Shown: positions 6,729-16,216 of the stretch, piece after piece
How the letters are laid out: each line of letters begins with the position of its first letter
Numbering within the stretch: position 1 is the first letter of the stretch
Assembly: GCF_001941945.1 (NCBI RefSeq)
Contig: NZ_CP015583.1
Span: 671,001-735,000 of the forward strand
From: Roseomonas gilardii
GTDB lineage: Bacteria; Pseudomonadota; Alphaproteobacteria; Acetobacterales; Acetobacteraceae
Length of the DNA: 64,000 nt
Reading direction: 5' to 3'
Program-made: the position numbers and the translations under genes
The notes under the pieces: generated by a model
Told to the model about the DNA's origin: nothing
What the model saw: only the letters and a program-made list of their open reading frames with translations
Databases searched by the model: none

Positions 6729-9700
6729 ATGCCGCAGGACGCCAGCCCCGCCGGACGTGGAGTGGAACAGGGAACCGGATCGGACCGGCTGCGGGTGGAG
6801 ATCCTCGGCGCCGCCGGGGAGGCGGCGCGGCGGCTCGCGCCGGCCCTGCCGGAAGACCTGCCGGTGCTGCTGCGCCATCTCTTCGAGGCCCTGCCGACCG
6901 CCGAGCTGGCGGCCGAATCGCCCGAAGCGCTGGCCGCGGCGGCGATCTCGCTCTGGTCCCTGGCCTCCGAGCGGAAGCCCGCCGAGGCGAAGCTGCGGCT
7001 CCAGCCGCCGGGCCCAGGGCGCGGCGGCGCGTTGCTGGAGATCGTGACGGACGACATGCCCTTCCTGGTGGACAGCGCCATGGCGGCGCTGACCCTGTCC
7101 GGGCGCACGGTGCGGCGGCTGCTGCATCCGGTGATGACGGTGCGCCGCGACGCCGGAGGGCGGCTGCTGGGCTTCGACCCCCAGGAGACAGCCGAGCGGG
7201 GGACGGCCGAGAGCATGATGCGCATCGAGGTGTCGCCCGCCCCCGCCCGGCTGCTGGGCGAGGACGCCGCCCCGGCGGAGGACTGGCCCGGCGTGGAGGC
7301 CACGCTGCGGCGGACCCTGGCCGATCTGCGCCAGGCCGTGTCCGACTATCCCGCCATGCGCGCGCAGCTCCGTCTCGCGGCCCAGGACGTGGCGGGCGCG
7401 CCGTCGGGGGCGGAGGTCAGCGATTTCCTGCGCTGGCTCGACGAGGACAATTTCGTGCTGCTCGGCCATCGCCGGCTGCGGCTGGAAGCCCCGGACGGGG
7501 CCGCGCCCAAGGCCACGCAGGAGGATGAGGGGCTGGGCCTGCTGCGCGACCCGGCCCTGCCGGTCTTCGATGCCCTGCCCCCCCTGCCGGAAGGCGAGGC
7601 GGCGCGGACCACGATCCCCGCCCTGACCGTGGCCAAGGCGGGGACGCGCGCCCGGGTGCACCGGCCGGTGCATCTCGACCTGATCCTGACGCCGGTGGTG
7701 CTGGAGGGGCGGGTCGTGGCCGTCCACGGCTTCCTCGGCCTCTTCGCGGCCACGGCCTACAACCGCAACCCGCGCTCCATCCCCTGGCTCTCCTCCAAGG
7801 TGCAGCGCATCCTCGACGCCGCCGGCGCCATGCCGGAGAGCCATGACGAGCGGGCGCTGCGCTTCATCCTCGACACCTGGCCGCGCGACGAGCTGTTCCA
7901 GGCGGGCGAGGCGGAGATCCTGGCGGCGGCGCGCCGGGTGCTGGACCTGCAACTGCGCCCGCGCCCGGCGCTGATGCTGCGGCGCGACCCCTCGGGGCGC
8001 TCGGTCGCCGCCATCGCCTGGCTGCCGCGCGACACCTTCGACACGCGGCTGCGGGAACGCGTGGGGCGGCTGCTGGCCGGGGCCTTCGACGGGCGGCTCG
8101 CCTCGGTGGGCGTGGCGCTGGGCGACGGGCCGCTGGCGCGGGTCCACTACATCATCGCGACAACCCCCGGTGCCGTCCCCCAGGTGGACGACACGGTGCT
8201 GGAGGCGGCGATGGCGCAGGCCGCGCGCTCCTTCGCCGACCGGCTGGGCGACGCCTTGGCGCGCGACCGGGGGGAGGACGAGGCGGCACGGCTGCTCGCC
8301 CGCTGGGCCGAGGGCTTCCCGCCCGCCTATCGCGAGGAAACGCCCGCGGCGCTGGCGGTGGCCGACCTGCGGCTGGCGGAGGAGGCGATCGGCCAGGGAC
8401 GGCTGGCGGCGCGGATCGAGCGCGCGCCGGGCGATGACGCGCGGCGGCTGACGCTGCGGCTGGTGCGGCCGGGCGGGCCGCTGCCCCTGGCCGACGCGCT
8501 GCCGCTCTTCGAAGCGCTGGACCTGCGGGCGCTGGAGGAGGTGCCGCACCGGCTGGCCCCGGCGGGTGCAATGCCGGCGGTGCTGCATGTCTTCACGCTG
8601 CAGGCCGGTTGCGAGGCGCGTCCGGAGCGCTTCCCGGCGCTGCTGGTGGCACTGGAGGCGCTGCTGACCGGCCGGGCCGAGGCGGACGGCTTCAACCGGC
8701 TGGTGCTGCGCGCCGGGCTGGACTGGCGGGAGTGCTGGCTGCTGCGAGCCCTGTTCCGCTGGCTCAAGCAGGTGGGCTTCGCCTTCAGCCAGGAGGCGGT
8801 GACCGGCGCGCTGGCGGCGCAGCCCGAGGCGGCGCGGCTGCTGGTGGACCTGTTCAACGCGCGCTTCGATCCCGCGCGGCCGCGCGACGAGGCGGCCGAG
8901 GCGGTGCTCGCGCGGCGCTGGGATGCGCTGCTGGAGGCGAATGCGGACCCGGACGCGGACCGCATCTTCACCCGGCTGCGGCGCCTGCTGGATGCGGTGC
9001 TGCGCACCAACTACTTCCAGGAGCGCGACCGGCTGGTGCTGAAGATCGACAGCGCCGCGGCGGGCGAGATGCCGCTGCCGCGGCCCTGGCGCGAGATCTT
9101 CGTGCATGCCGCGACGATGGAGGGCTGCCACCTGCGCGCCGGCCCGGTGGCGCGGGGCGGCATCCGCTGGAGCGACCGGCGCGAGGATTTCCGCACCGAG
9201 ATCCTGGGGCTGATGAAGGCGCAGCGCCTGAAGAACGTGGTGATCGTGCCGACCGGCGCGAAGGGCGGCTTCGTGCTCAAGGGCAGCGTGCCCACGGAGC
9301 GCGAGGGCTTCATGGCGGCGGGGCAGGCGGCCTATCGCCAGCTCGTGCGCGGCATGCTCGACGTCACCGACAATTACGGCGCCGATGGCGGCGTGGTGGT
9401 GCCGGACCGCGTGGTGCGCCGCGACGGCGACGATCCCTATATCGTCGCTGCCGCCGACAAGGGCACCGCCACCTTCTCCGACATCGCCAACGGCATCTCG
9501 GCGGAATACGGCTTCTGGCTGGGCGACGCCTTCGCCTCGGGTGGCAGCCAAGGCTATGACCACAAGGCGATGGGCATCACCGCCAAGGGCGCCTGGGTGA
9601 TGATCGCGCGGCATTTCCGCGAGATGGGGCGCGACATCCAGCGCGAGCCCTTCACCGTGGCGGGCGTCGGCGACATGAGCGGCGACGTCTTCGGCAACGG

Positions 9701-11438
9701 GCTGCTGGTGTCGCGCCAGACGCGGCTGGTGGCAGCCTTCGACCACCGCCACATCTTCCTCGACCCGGACCCCGATCCCGAGGCGTCCTACAACGAGCGC
9801 GAGCGGCTCTTCCGCCTGCCGCGCTCCTCCTGGGCGGATTACGAGGCGCGGCGGATCAGCGAGGGCGGCGGCGTCTTCCCGCGCAACGCCAAGTTCCTGC
9901 CGCTGAGTCCGCAGGCACAGCGGCTGCTGGGCCTCGCGAAGGAGCGCGCGGAGCCGGCCGAGGTGATGAAGGCGATCCTGACGCTGGATGTGGACCTGCT
10001 CTATTTCGGCGGCATCGGCACCTATGTGAAAGGCGCCGGCGAGACCCAGGCCGAGGCGGGCGACCGCGCCAACGACGCGCTGCGCGTCAATGGTGGCCAG
10101 TTGCGCGCCCGTGTGCTGGGCGAGGGCGCCAATCTCGGCATCACCCAGGCAGGGCGGATCGAGGCGGCTCGAGCCGGCGTGCGGCTGAACACTGATGCGC
10201 TCGACAATTCCGCCGGCGTCAGCACCTCCGACCACGAGGTGAACATCAAGATCCTGCTGGCCGACGCCACCGCCTCCGGTGCGCTGACCATGCAGGGGCG
10301 CGACACGCTGCTGGCGGAGATGACCGACGAGCTGGCGGGGCAGGTGCTGGCCGACAATGTCGAGCAGTCCCTGGCCGTCAGCCTGGAGGAAGCGGCGGGC
10401 GCCGAGGCGCTACCGGCGCATGCGCTGCTGATGACGCGGCTGGAATCCGCCGGGCTGCTGGACCGCGCCGTGGCGGGCCTGCCGGATGCGGCGGCGATGG
10501 CGGCGCGGATCGCCGCCGGGGATGCGCTGACGCGGCCCGAGATCGCAGCGCTGCTGCCGGTGGCCAAGCTCTGGCTGACGGATGCGATCGAGGCGAGCGA
10601 CCTGCCGGACGACCCGGCGTTGCTGCCGCTGCTGGTGGACTACTTCCCGACGCCGCTGCGGCGCCGCTTCTCGGCCGAGGCGCAGCGGCACCGGCTGCGG
10701 CGCGAGCTGATCGCGACGGTGCTCGGCAACCTCGTCGCCAACCGGATCGGGCCGGCGGGGCTGGCGCGGCTGACGGCGGAATCCGATCCGGCCACCGTGG
10801 CCCGGGCGGCTTGGCTGGCGGGCGCGCTGTTCCGCACCGACGCGGCGGCGGATGCGATCGACCGCTCCGACGCGCCCTGGCCGCGGCGGCGCGACGCGCT
10901 GCTGGCGCTGCGGACCCTGCAGGAAACGGCGGCGCGCGGGCTGCTCACCGGCCGGGAGATGCGCCGGCCGCTGGACGAGGCGCTGGACGGGTTGCTGCCC
11001 GGCACGGCAGCGCTGGTGGCGGCGGTGCCGGCGGGCGAGGTGGACCCGCTGCTGCCGCCCGAGCCCGCGCGGTTGGCGGCGGCTGCTCCGGCCCTGCTGC
11101 CGGCACTGGGCGTGCTGCGGCTGGCCGCGGCCGCCGGGGCCGCGCCGGGCGAGGCCGCGCAGGCCTGGGCCGAGGCGGGGCGGCGCATGGGGCTGGACGC
11201 GCTGCGCGGCGCCGCCCAGTCGGCCCCGGCGGGCGGGGCCTTCGGCGCCCGCGCCCGGGCGGCGCTGCTGGACGAGCTGGACGGGCTGCAGGCACGCTTC
11301 GCCCGGGTGCTGCTGGAAGGGCGCGATCCGGCGGCGGGCGCGGAGGCGGCGCTGGCCACGGCGCGCGAGGCAGCCGCGGTGCCGGACCTGGCGGCCGTGA
11401 CCGTGGCGCTGCGGGTGCTGGCGCGCCTGCCGGGGTGA
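6729..11438 (+). CDS. NAD-dependent glutamate dehydrogenase, large (180-kDa) class
   Basis: A 1569-residue cytoplasmic enzyme that oxidatively deaminates L-glutamate to 2-oxoglutarate with NAD+, feeding amino-acid carbon into the TCA cycle. Length fits the 180-kDa bacterial class (gdhB/gdhZ type). The catalytic core is clear: GGIRWSDRREDFRTEILGLM, then VPTGAKGGFVLKG with the active-site lysines, then KGTATFSDIANGI and VGDMSGDVFGNG of the dinucleotide-binding part. The long N- and C-terminal regions are the regulatory extensions of this class. ATG 6729 is chosen over the much earlier in-frame position 6591 because AAGGA-cgaGGA precedes it and the family N-terminus begins there. It appears monocistronic. 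Confidence 0.93.
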   Translation: MPQDASPAGRGVEQGTGSDRLRVEILGAAGEAARRLAPALPEDLPVLLRHLFEALPTAELAAESPEALAAAAISLWSLASERKPAEAKLRLQPPGPGRGGALLEIVTDDMPFLVDSAMAALTLSGRTVRRLLHPVMTVRRDAGGRLLGFDPQETAERGTAESMMRIEVSPAPARLLGEDAAPAEDWPGVEATLRRTLADLRQAVSDYPAMRAQLRLAAQDVAGAPSGAEVSDFLRWLDEDNFVLLGHRRLRLEAPDGAAPKATQEDEGLGLLRDPALPVFDALPPLPEGEAARTTIPALTVAKAGTRARVHRPVHLDLILTPVVLEGRVVAVHGFLGLFAATAYNRNPRSIPWLSSKVQRILDAAGAMPESHDERALRFILDTWPRDELFQAGEAEILAAARRVLDLQLRPRPALMLRRDPSGRSVAAIAWLPRDTFDTRLRERVGRLLAGAFDGRLASVGVALGDGPLARVHYIIATTPGAVPQVDDTVLEAAMAQAARSFADRLGDALARDRGEDEAARLLARWAEGFPPAYREETPAALAVADLRLAEEAIGQGRLAARIERAPGDDARRLTLRLVRPGGPLPLADALPLFEALDLRALEEVPHRLAPAGAMPAVLHVFTLQAGCEARPERFPALLVALEALLTGRAEADGFNRLVLRAGLDWRECWLLRALFRWLKQVGFAFSQEAVTGALAAQPEAARLLVDLFNARFDPARPRDEAAEAVLARRWDALLEANADPDADRIFTRLRRLLDAVLRTNYFQERDRLVLKIDSAAAGEMPLPRPWREIFVHAATMEGCHLRAGPVARGGIRWSDRREDFRTEILGLMKAQRLKNVVIVPTGAKGGFVLKGSVPTEREGFMAAGQAAYRQLVRGMLDVTDNYGADGGVVVPDRVVRRDGDDPYIVAAADKGTATFSDIANGISAEYGFWLGDAFASGGSQGYDHKAMGITAKGAWVMIARHFREMGRDIQREPFTVAGVGDMSGDVFGNGLLVSRQTRLVAAFDHRHIFLDPDPDPEASYNERERLFRLPRSSWADYEARRISEGGGVFPRNAKFLPLSPQAQRLLGLAKERAEPAEVMKAILTLDVDLLYFGGIGTYVKGAGETQAEAGDRANDALRVNGGQLRARVLGEGANLGITQAGRIEAARAGVRLNTDALDNSAGVSTSDHEVNIKILLADATASGALTMQGRDTLLAEMTDELAGQVLADNVEQSLAVSLEEAAGAEALPAHALLMTRLESAGLLDRAVAGLPDAAAMAARIAAGDALTRPEIAALLPVAKLWLTDAIEASDLPDDPALLPLLVDYFPTPLRRRFSAEAQRHRLRRELIATVLGNLVANRIGPAGLARLTAESDPATVARAAWLAGALFRTDAAADAIDRSDAPWPRRRDALLALRTLQETAARGLLTGREMRRPLDEALDGLLPGTAALVAAVPAGEVDPLLPPEPARLAAAAPALLPALGVLRLAAAAGAAPGEAAQAWAEAGRRMGLDALRGAAQSAPAGGAFGARARAALLDELDGLQARFARVLLEGRDPAAGAEAALATAREAAAVPDLAAVTVALRVLARLPG

Positions 11439-11515
11439 GGCGGGGCGGGGGGGGGTATCGGCTACCCCTCCCTGTCCGGGGACCATGCCCGCACGGATCG
11501 TGCGGAGGGGGATGA

Positions 11516-12772
11516 TTGGACCGACGAGCTTTCGCCTGGGCGCTCTATGACTGGGCGAACAGCGCCTTTCCCACGATGGTGTCCACCTTCGTCATCGCCG
11601 CCTATTTCACTCAGGCCGTGGCGCCCGACCCGGCGCAGGGGCAGGCGATGTGGGGCTGGATGCAGAGCTCGGCGGCGGTGGCGATCGCGCTGCTCTCCCC
11701 CGTGCTGGGCGCGGTGGCCGATGCCGGTGGGCGGCGGCGCCTGCTGCTCGGCCTCTGCACGCTGCTGGCGGCGCTGCTGACGTCGCTGGTCTGGTTCGCC
11801 CGGCCCGACCCGTCCTGGACGCTGTGGCTGCTCGCCTGCGTCGGGGGCGCGACCGTGGCCTTCGAGGTCGGCACCGTCTTCTACAACGCCATGCTGCCGC
11901 AGGTGGCGCCGCCGGAGCGGATCGGGCGGGTCTCGGGGCTCGCCTGGGGGCTGGGCTATGCCGGCGGGCTGGCCTGCCTCGCCTTGGCGCTGGTGCTGCT
12001 GATCCGACCTGACCCGCCGCTCTTCGGGCTGGACAAGGCGAGCGCCGAGCCGGTGCGGGCGGCGGCATTGCTGACCGCTGCGTGGCTGCTGGGCTTCGGC
12101 TGGCCGGTGCTGCTCGCCGTACCCGATCCCGGGGGGCCGCGCCGGGGCTGGGCGGCGGCGGCGCGGGGCGGGCTGGAGGAGCTGGTCTCCGTGCTGCGCC
12201 GCCTGCCGCGGCGGCGGGACCTCTGGCGCTTCCTGCTGGCCAACATGCTCTACACCGACGGGCTGAACACGCTCTTCGCCTTCGGGGCCATCTTCGCCGC
12301 CGGGGTGCATGGCATGGCGATCCAGGAGATCCTGCTTTTCGGCATCGCGCTGAACGTCACCGCCGGGATTGGCGCGGCGGCGGGCGGGCTGATCGACGAC
12401 CGGCTGGGCTCGAAACGCACGGTGCTGTTCTCGCTGGCCGCGCTGCTGTTATTGAGCGCGGCGCTGGTCGTGGTGCCTTCGAAGACGGCCTTCTGGGCCC
12501 TGGCGCTGCTGCTGGGGCTGTTCTTCGGCCCGGCCCAGGCCTCCTCGCGCACGCTGCTGGCGCGGCTGGCCCCGCCCGGGGAGATGGCGGCGCATTTCGG
12601 ACTCTTCGCCCTGTCGGGCCGCATCACCGGCTTCCTCGGCCCGGCGGTGCTGGCACTGGTGACGGGCTGGACCGGCAGCCAGCGGCTCGGCATGGCGACG
12701 ATCGGCGTGTTCCTGGGGCTCGGCGCGCTGATGCTGCTGACGGTGCGGGCGCCGCGCCGGGCCGGGACCTGA
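11516..12772 (+). CDS. MFS transporter, Atg22-like/UMF1 family
   Basis: A 418-residue multi-spanning permease whose opening AWALYDWANSAFPTMVSTFVIAAYF is the hallmark of the UMF1/Atg22-like MFS group. The later segments SPVLGAVADAGGRRR and GFLGPAVLALVTGWTGSQR fit the same family. Members are suspected effluxers of amino acids or related compounds; the substrate here is unknown. The start is TTG at 11516: an in-frame TGA sits immediately before it, and GGAGGGGG lies at the correct distance, so no upstream start is possible. Confidence 0.85.
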   Translation: MDRRAFAWALYDWANSAFPTMVSTFVIAAYFTQAVAPDPAQGQAMWGWMQSSAAVAIALLSPVLGAVADAGGRRRLLLGLCTLLAALLTSLVWFARPDPSWTLWLLACVGGATVAFEVGTVFYNAMLPQVAPPERIGRVSGLAWGLGYAGGLACLALALVLLIRPDPPLFGLDKASAEPVRAAALLTAAWLLGFGWPVLLAVPDPGGPRRGWAAAARGGLEELVSVLRRLPRRRDLWRFLLANMLYTDGLNTLFAFGAIFAAGVHGMAIQEILLFGIALNVTAGIGAAAGGLIDDRLGSKRTVLFSLAALLLLSAALVVVPSKTAFWALALLLGLFFGPAQASSRTLLARLAPPGEMAAHFGLFALSGRITGFLGPAVLALVTGWTGSQRLGMATIGVFLGLGALMLLTVRAPRRAGT

Positions 12773-12831
12773 TCGGAGAGCCGCTCCAATGCCAGTTCCA
12801 GGAGATCTCCACGCAGGCGGAATAACAACCT

Positions 12832-13488
12832 ATGGTCGCGTTCATGCGATTCCTCCTCGCGTTTCCGCTCCTGTGCCTCGCCGCCTGTGGCGATACGGTG
12901 ATGGCCGACCTGATGCGCCCCGTCCTGGGTGGGCCGGCGGAGGAACTGGCCGGGGAGCCGATCCCGCGCAGCCGCCTGCCCACCCCTCCCGCTGATGGCC
13001 TGCCCGCCGAGCCGGCGCTGTCCGTGCGGCAGGGGTCGCGCCACGCGGTGGCGGTGCTGGTCGAGGAGAATGGCGAGCGCCGGCTGTGGCGAAGCCCGGA
13101 CGGGCTGGTGGTCGCGACGGATGGGGCGCGGGTGACGGCGACGGCGGGGGTCCGGACCTATCTGGCCGCCACGCGGCTGGACGGGCCGGACCCGCTGGAC
13201 GACCCGACGGCACTGGCGGAACGCCCGGCCACGCTGCGCCGCTGGGTGGACCTGATGCGCCCCGACCGCTCGCCCGACCACATGCGCTTCGGCCTGGGAT
13301 TGGAATGCCGGCTGCGGGCGGCGCGGAGCGGGGAGGCGCTGCTGGTGGAGGAACGCTGCGGCGGCGGCGCCTCCTTCACCAACCGCTACTGGGCGGTGCC
13401 GGAGACCGGGGCGATCTGGCGGTCCGAACAGTGGGTCGGGGAGGAGCGTCCGATGGTGATCGAGGTCCTTACGCCGCCCGCCAGCTGA
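12832..13488 (+). CDS. YjbF/GfcB-like outer-membrane lipoprotein
   Basis: A 218-residue lipoprotein. The signal peptide ends in LCLAAC, so the mature protein starts at a lipidated cysteine. The body (SVRQGSRHAVAVLVEENGERRLWRSPDGLVVAT, then RWVDLMRPDR and VEERCGGGASFTNRYWA) resembles YjbF-family lipoproteins that are linked to capsule or exopolysaccharide export. Its last 20 bases overlap the end of the opposite-strand WecA-like gene, and an FkbM methyltransferase follows, which supports a surface-polysaccharide role by context. Start ATG 12832 has GGAA upstream; 12844 is an alternative. Confidence 0.7.
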   Translation: MVAFMRFLLAFPLLCLAACGDTVMADLMRPVLGGPAEELAGEPIPRSRLPTPPADGLPAEPALSVRQGSRHAVAVLVEENGERRLWRSPDGLVVATDGARVTATAGVRTYLAATRLDGPDPLDDPTALAERPATLRRWVDLMRPDRSPDHMRFGLGLECRLRAARSGEALLVEERCGGGASFTNRYWAVPETGAIWRSEQWVGEERPMVIEVLTPPAS

Positions 13489-14527
13489 GCCCCGCCCGCT
13501 GCACCCGCCGCGCCACCAGGAACAGCCAGCCGAGCTGCACCAGCAGAGCGGGCAGCAGGACCAGCGGCTTGGCCCAGGGTGCGAGTTCCAGGAAGAGCAG
13601 CGCGAGCAGGCCCTGGAACACGGCGAAGCCCCAGTGAGCGGCGGCGATCCGGGCGGTCGGGATGCCGGCGCGCTGGGCCATCTGGTACAGGTGGGTGCGG
13701 TGCGCCTGGGCCACGCGCTCCCCCATCGCCATGCGGCGGAGCAGGGTGAAGCCGCTGTCGAAGAGCAGCGCGAAGAGCAGCAGCGGCACGATCAGGAAGG
13801 AGACCTGGGTGTATTCGAAGCGGGCGGCGGCCACGGCCAGCACCGCCATCATGAAGCCCAGGAACTGCGAGCCGACATCGCCCATGAAGATGCGCGCCGG
13901 GGTGAGGTTGAAGGGTAGGAAGCCCAGCAGCCCGGCGGCGAGGAAGAGCGCGGCGGCATAGACGAACCAGCCGCCCAGCAGCGCCGCGATGCCGCAGAGG
14001 GCGATGGAGGCGATAAGGACCGCGCCGCCGACCAGCCCGTCCAGCCCGTCCATGAAGTTCACCGCGTTGGTGCAGGCGAGGATCCAGAACAGGGTCAGCA
14101 CCGGGCCGAAGGGGCCGAGCTCGGTCAGGCCGATCTCCGGCAGGGCGACGCGGCTGATGACGAGGCCGCTGCCCATCGCCACCAGCGCCGCCGCGCCCTG
14201 GGCGGCGAGCTTGAGGGAGAAGCGGAAGTTCACGACGTCATCGGCCAGCGAGACGGCGGCGATGGCGACGGCGGCCAGAATCACGCCGATGAACTGCGGC
14301 TCGGCGATGCGGGCGTATTGCGCGCCGGAATAGAGCACGATCATGCCTGCGACGAAGGCGGCCACCACGCCGACACCGCCGCCGCGGGGCGTCGGCACCA
14401 CATGGGCGGAGCGGGCATTGGGGCGGTCCAGGATGGGGAAGGCGATCATCGCCCGCACCAGCGCCGCCGAGAGGAGGGCGAGCATCGCGGCGAAGCCGAG
14501 ATGCTGAAGGAAGGCTTGGAACTGCAT
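13469..14527 (-). CDS. WecA/MraY-type undecaprenyl-phosphate sugar-1-phosphate transferase
   Basis: A 352-residue polytopic membrane enzyme of glycosyltransferase family 4. It transfers a sugar-1-phosphate (often GlcNAc-1-P) from a UDP-sugar to undecaprenyl phosphate, the first step of a lipid-linked glycan. Family motifs are present: RPNARSAHVVPTPRGGG near the N-terminus, LADDVVNF (Mg2+-binding Asp pair), TNAVNFMDGLDGLVGG, and PARIFMGDVGSQFLGF. It is separated from the FkbM gene by 13 bases and is probably co-transcribed with it. The sugar specificity cannot be told. Confidence 0.88.
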   Translation of the reverse strand: MQFQAFLQHLGFAAMLALLSAALVRAMIAFPILDRPNARSAHVVPTPRGGGVGVVAAFVAGMIVLYSGAQYARIAEPQFIGVILAAVAIAAVSLADDVVNFRFSLKLAAQGAAALVAMGSGLVISRVALPEIGLTELGPFGPVLTLFWILACTNAVNFMDGLDGLVGGAVLIASIALCGIAALLGGWFVYAAALFLAAGLLGFLPFNLTPARIFMGDVGSQFLGFMMAVLAVAAARFEYTQVSFLIVPLLLFALLFDSGFTLLRRMAMGERVAQAHRTHLYQMAQRAGIPTARIAAAHWGFAVFQGLLALLFLELAPWAKPLVLLPALLVQLGWLFLVARRVQRAGLSWRAA

Positions 14528-14540
14528 CGGGGCCAGGAAT

Positions 14541-15296
14541 TCAGGAAGAGGGGGTCAGGCGCTCGGGGTCGAGGCTGGCATAGATGTCGCCGCTGTTGGC
14601 CGCCTGCGGCAGGGCTTCGAGCCATTCGGCCGTCTCCGCCGCGCCACGCGGCCGGGGGAAGAGGAAGCGGGCATCCTCCCCGAGGCAGGCGTTGAAGCGG
14701 TAGGGACCAAGGCTCGCCAGCCGGTCGAGGCAGCGGCGCGCGACGTCGCGCTGGATGGTGGTGAACTCGAAGCTCAGGGCGCGCAGGGGGCGGCTCAGCC
14801 CGGCCAGGGCCTCGGCCTCATAGCCTTCCACATCCAGCTTGGCGAAATGCGGCGGGCCGTGCCGGGCGATCAGCGCGTCGAGCGTGGTGACGGGGCGGCG
14901 GAGCGTGCCGTCCCAGCGCTGCTCCGCCCAGCCCTCGGCATCCCGGGCGGCGGCCACGAAATCGGCGGAGGCGGTGGCCACGGTGGGGTTGGCGCTGTTC
15001 AGGCGCAGCTCGGCCTCGCCCTCCGCCGCGCCGACCAGGGCGGCGAGGACGGTGACGCCGGGATCGCTGCGGAACAGCAGGCGCAGCAGCCGGGCGAGGC
15101 GGGGCTGGGGCTCCACGGCCAGGGCGCGGGCGCCGAGGCGGCGGAAGCTCGCCGTGCGGTCGCCGACATGGGCGCCGAGATCGAAGCCCAGTTCGCCAGG
15201 GCCGAGGAAGCGGCGCAGATGCGCGTCCAGCGCCGCCGCCCGCCCCGGGGCGTAGTAGATCCGCAGCGAGCGGCCGATCGCGGCGGCCTGGATCAT
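14541..15296 (-). CDS. FkbM-family SAM-dependent methyltransferase
   Basis: A 251-residue methyltransferase. The SAM-binding motif I is GELGFDLGAHVGDRTASF, followed by ALAVEPQPRL (acidic end of strand 2) and the FkbM signature PHFAKLDVEGYEAEAL. FkbM enzymes usually O-methylate sugars or small secondary metabolites; beside a WecA-like transferase, glycan methylation is the natural guess. It overlaps the VOC gene by four bases (ATGA), so they are coupled. Confidence 0.85.
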   Translation of the reverse strand: MIQAAAIGRSLRIYYAPGRAAALDAHLRRFLGPGELGFDLGAHVGDRTASFRRLGARALAVEPQPRLARLLRLLFRSDPGVTVLAALVGAAEGEAELRLNSANPTVATASADFVAAARDAEGWAEQRWDGTLRRPVTTLDALIARHGPPHFAKLDVEGYEAEALAGLSRPLRALSFEFTTIQRDVARRCLDRLASLGPYRFNACLGEDARFLFPRPRGAAETAEWLEALPQAANSGDIYASLDPERLTPSS

Positions 15297-16216
15297 CCGC
15301 GCTGGCCCGCGGCGCGGAAAGCCACGGCGACGCCGCCGGCGCCCTCCGGCGGGACGGTGAGGCCGAGCGGGGTTTCCGTGGCGAGGCCGGCCAGCAGGCG
15401 CCGGGCGGCGGCGTTGCCGTCGCCGGTCAGCACGGTGATGGCGGCGTGGAAGGGCAGGGAGGGCGGTTCCACGCCGGGGAGCAGCGCCTCCAGCGCCGCC
15501 GCCGGCAGGATGCGGACCCGCGTCTCGGCCAGGGGCAGGACGTAGCCGCCCGCCGGGTCCGGCTCCAGCGGCATCCCGGCGAGGCGCGACAGGCGCGCGG
15601 CGCTCTCGGCGGGCCGTTCCGCGACCAGGATGCTCTCGGCCAGGGCCACGGCGTTGTTGGGATGGTCGAGCCAGCGCTCCTGCCAGAGAAGCTCCGGCGT
15701 CAGGTGCTCGATGAGCTGGACGCGGCCCTCCGGCGCATCCGGCAGCGGCACGCGGGCGAAGCGGGCGCGGGGCCCCTCCGGATCGTCCACCGGGCGTTCC
15801 AGCATCGCCACGTCGTGGATGTCGAGCCCGGCACGGCGCAGGCGCGGCAGGTTGGCACCGGCATCCTCGGTGGCGAGCGCCAGGATGTGCATCCCTGTGT
15901 AGCGGTCGAGGAAGCGGCCCAGCCCGTTATCCGGCAGGGCCGGGTCGAGGATCGCCAGGAGCTCCAGATAGCCCCGGCGCAGCATGGCGCAGCGGTTGCC
16001 GGTGGCCAGCGGCTCCGCCGGACCGCCGGGGATGCGCGGGGCGGATTGCCGGGCGATGGGGGTCAGGGCGAAGCCCAGCCGCTCCCACTGCGCCCAGAGG
16101 GTGGGGCCATCGCGGGTGCAGACACCGATATGATCGAGATCCGAGGCGGTGCCGTTGCCTTCCGCTCCGGCGGCGGGGACGTTCAAGCGAGGGTCTCGTA
16201 TTTCGGTAGCAGCCAT
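15293..16216 (-). CDS. VOC superfamily protein (glyoxalase-like domain)
   Basis: A 307-residue protein with a glyoxalase_3-like fold: SDLDHIGVCTRDGPTLWAQWERLGF, a substrate-pocket segment GNRCAMLRRGYLELLAI, and repeats of the beta-alpha-beta-beta-beta unit, with a second half starting RWLDHPNNAVALAESI. VOC proteins include glyoxalases, dioxygenases and isomerases, so the reaction is not defined. The 5' end overlaps the GST gene by 34 bases and the 3' end overlaps the FkbM gene by four, placing it inside a tightly packed minus-strand unit. Confidence 0.75.
   Translation of the reverse strand: MAATEIRDPRLNVPAAGAEGNGTASDLDHIGVCTRDGPTLWAQWERLGFALTPIARQSAPRIPGGPAEPLATGNRCAMLRRGYLELLAILDPALPDNGLGRFLDRYTGMHILALATEDAGANLPRLRRAGLDIHDVAMLERPVDDPEGPRARFARVPLPDAPEGRVQLIEHLTPELLWQERWLDHPNNAVALAESILVAERPAESAARLSRLAGMPLEPDPAGGYVLPLAETRVRILPAAALEALLPGVEPPSLPFHAAITVLTGDGNAAARRLLAGLATETPLGLTVPPEGAGGVAVAFRAAGQRG

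Noticed and set aside
6456-10235. A 1259-codon minus-strand open frame opposite the glutamate dehydrogenase gene
   Set aside because: It lies antisense to a gene with clear enzyme motifs; its composition (His/Arg/Gln-rich, low hydrophobic order) is typical of a high-GC shadow frame.
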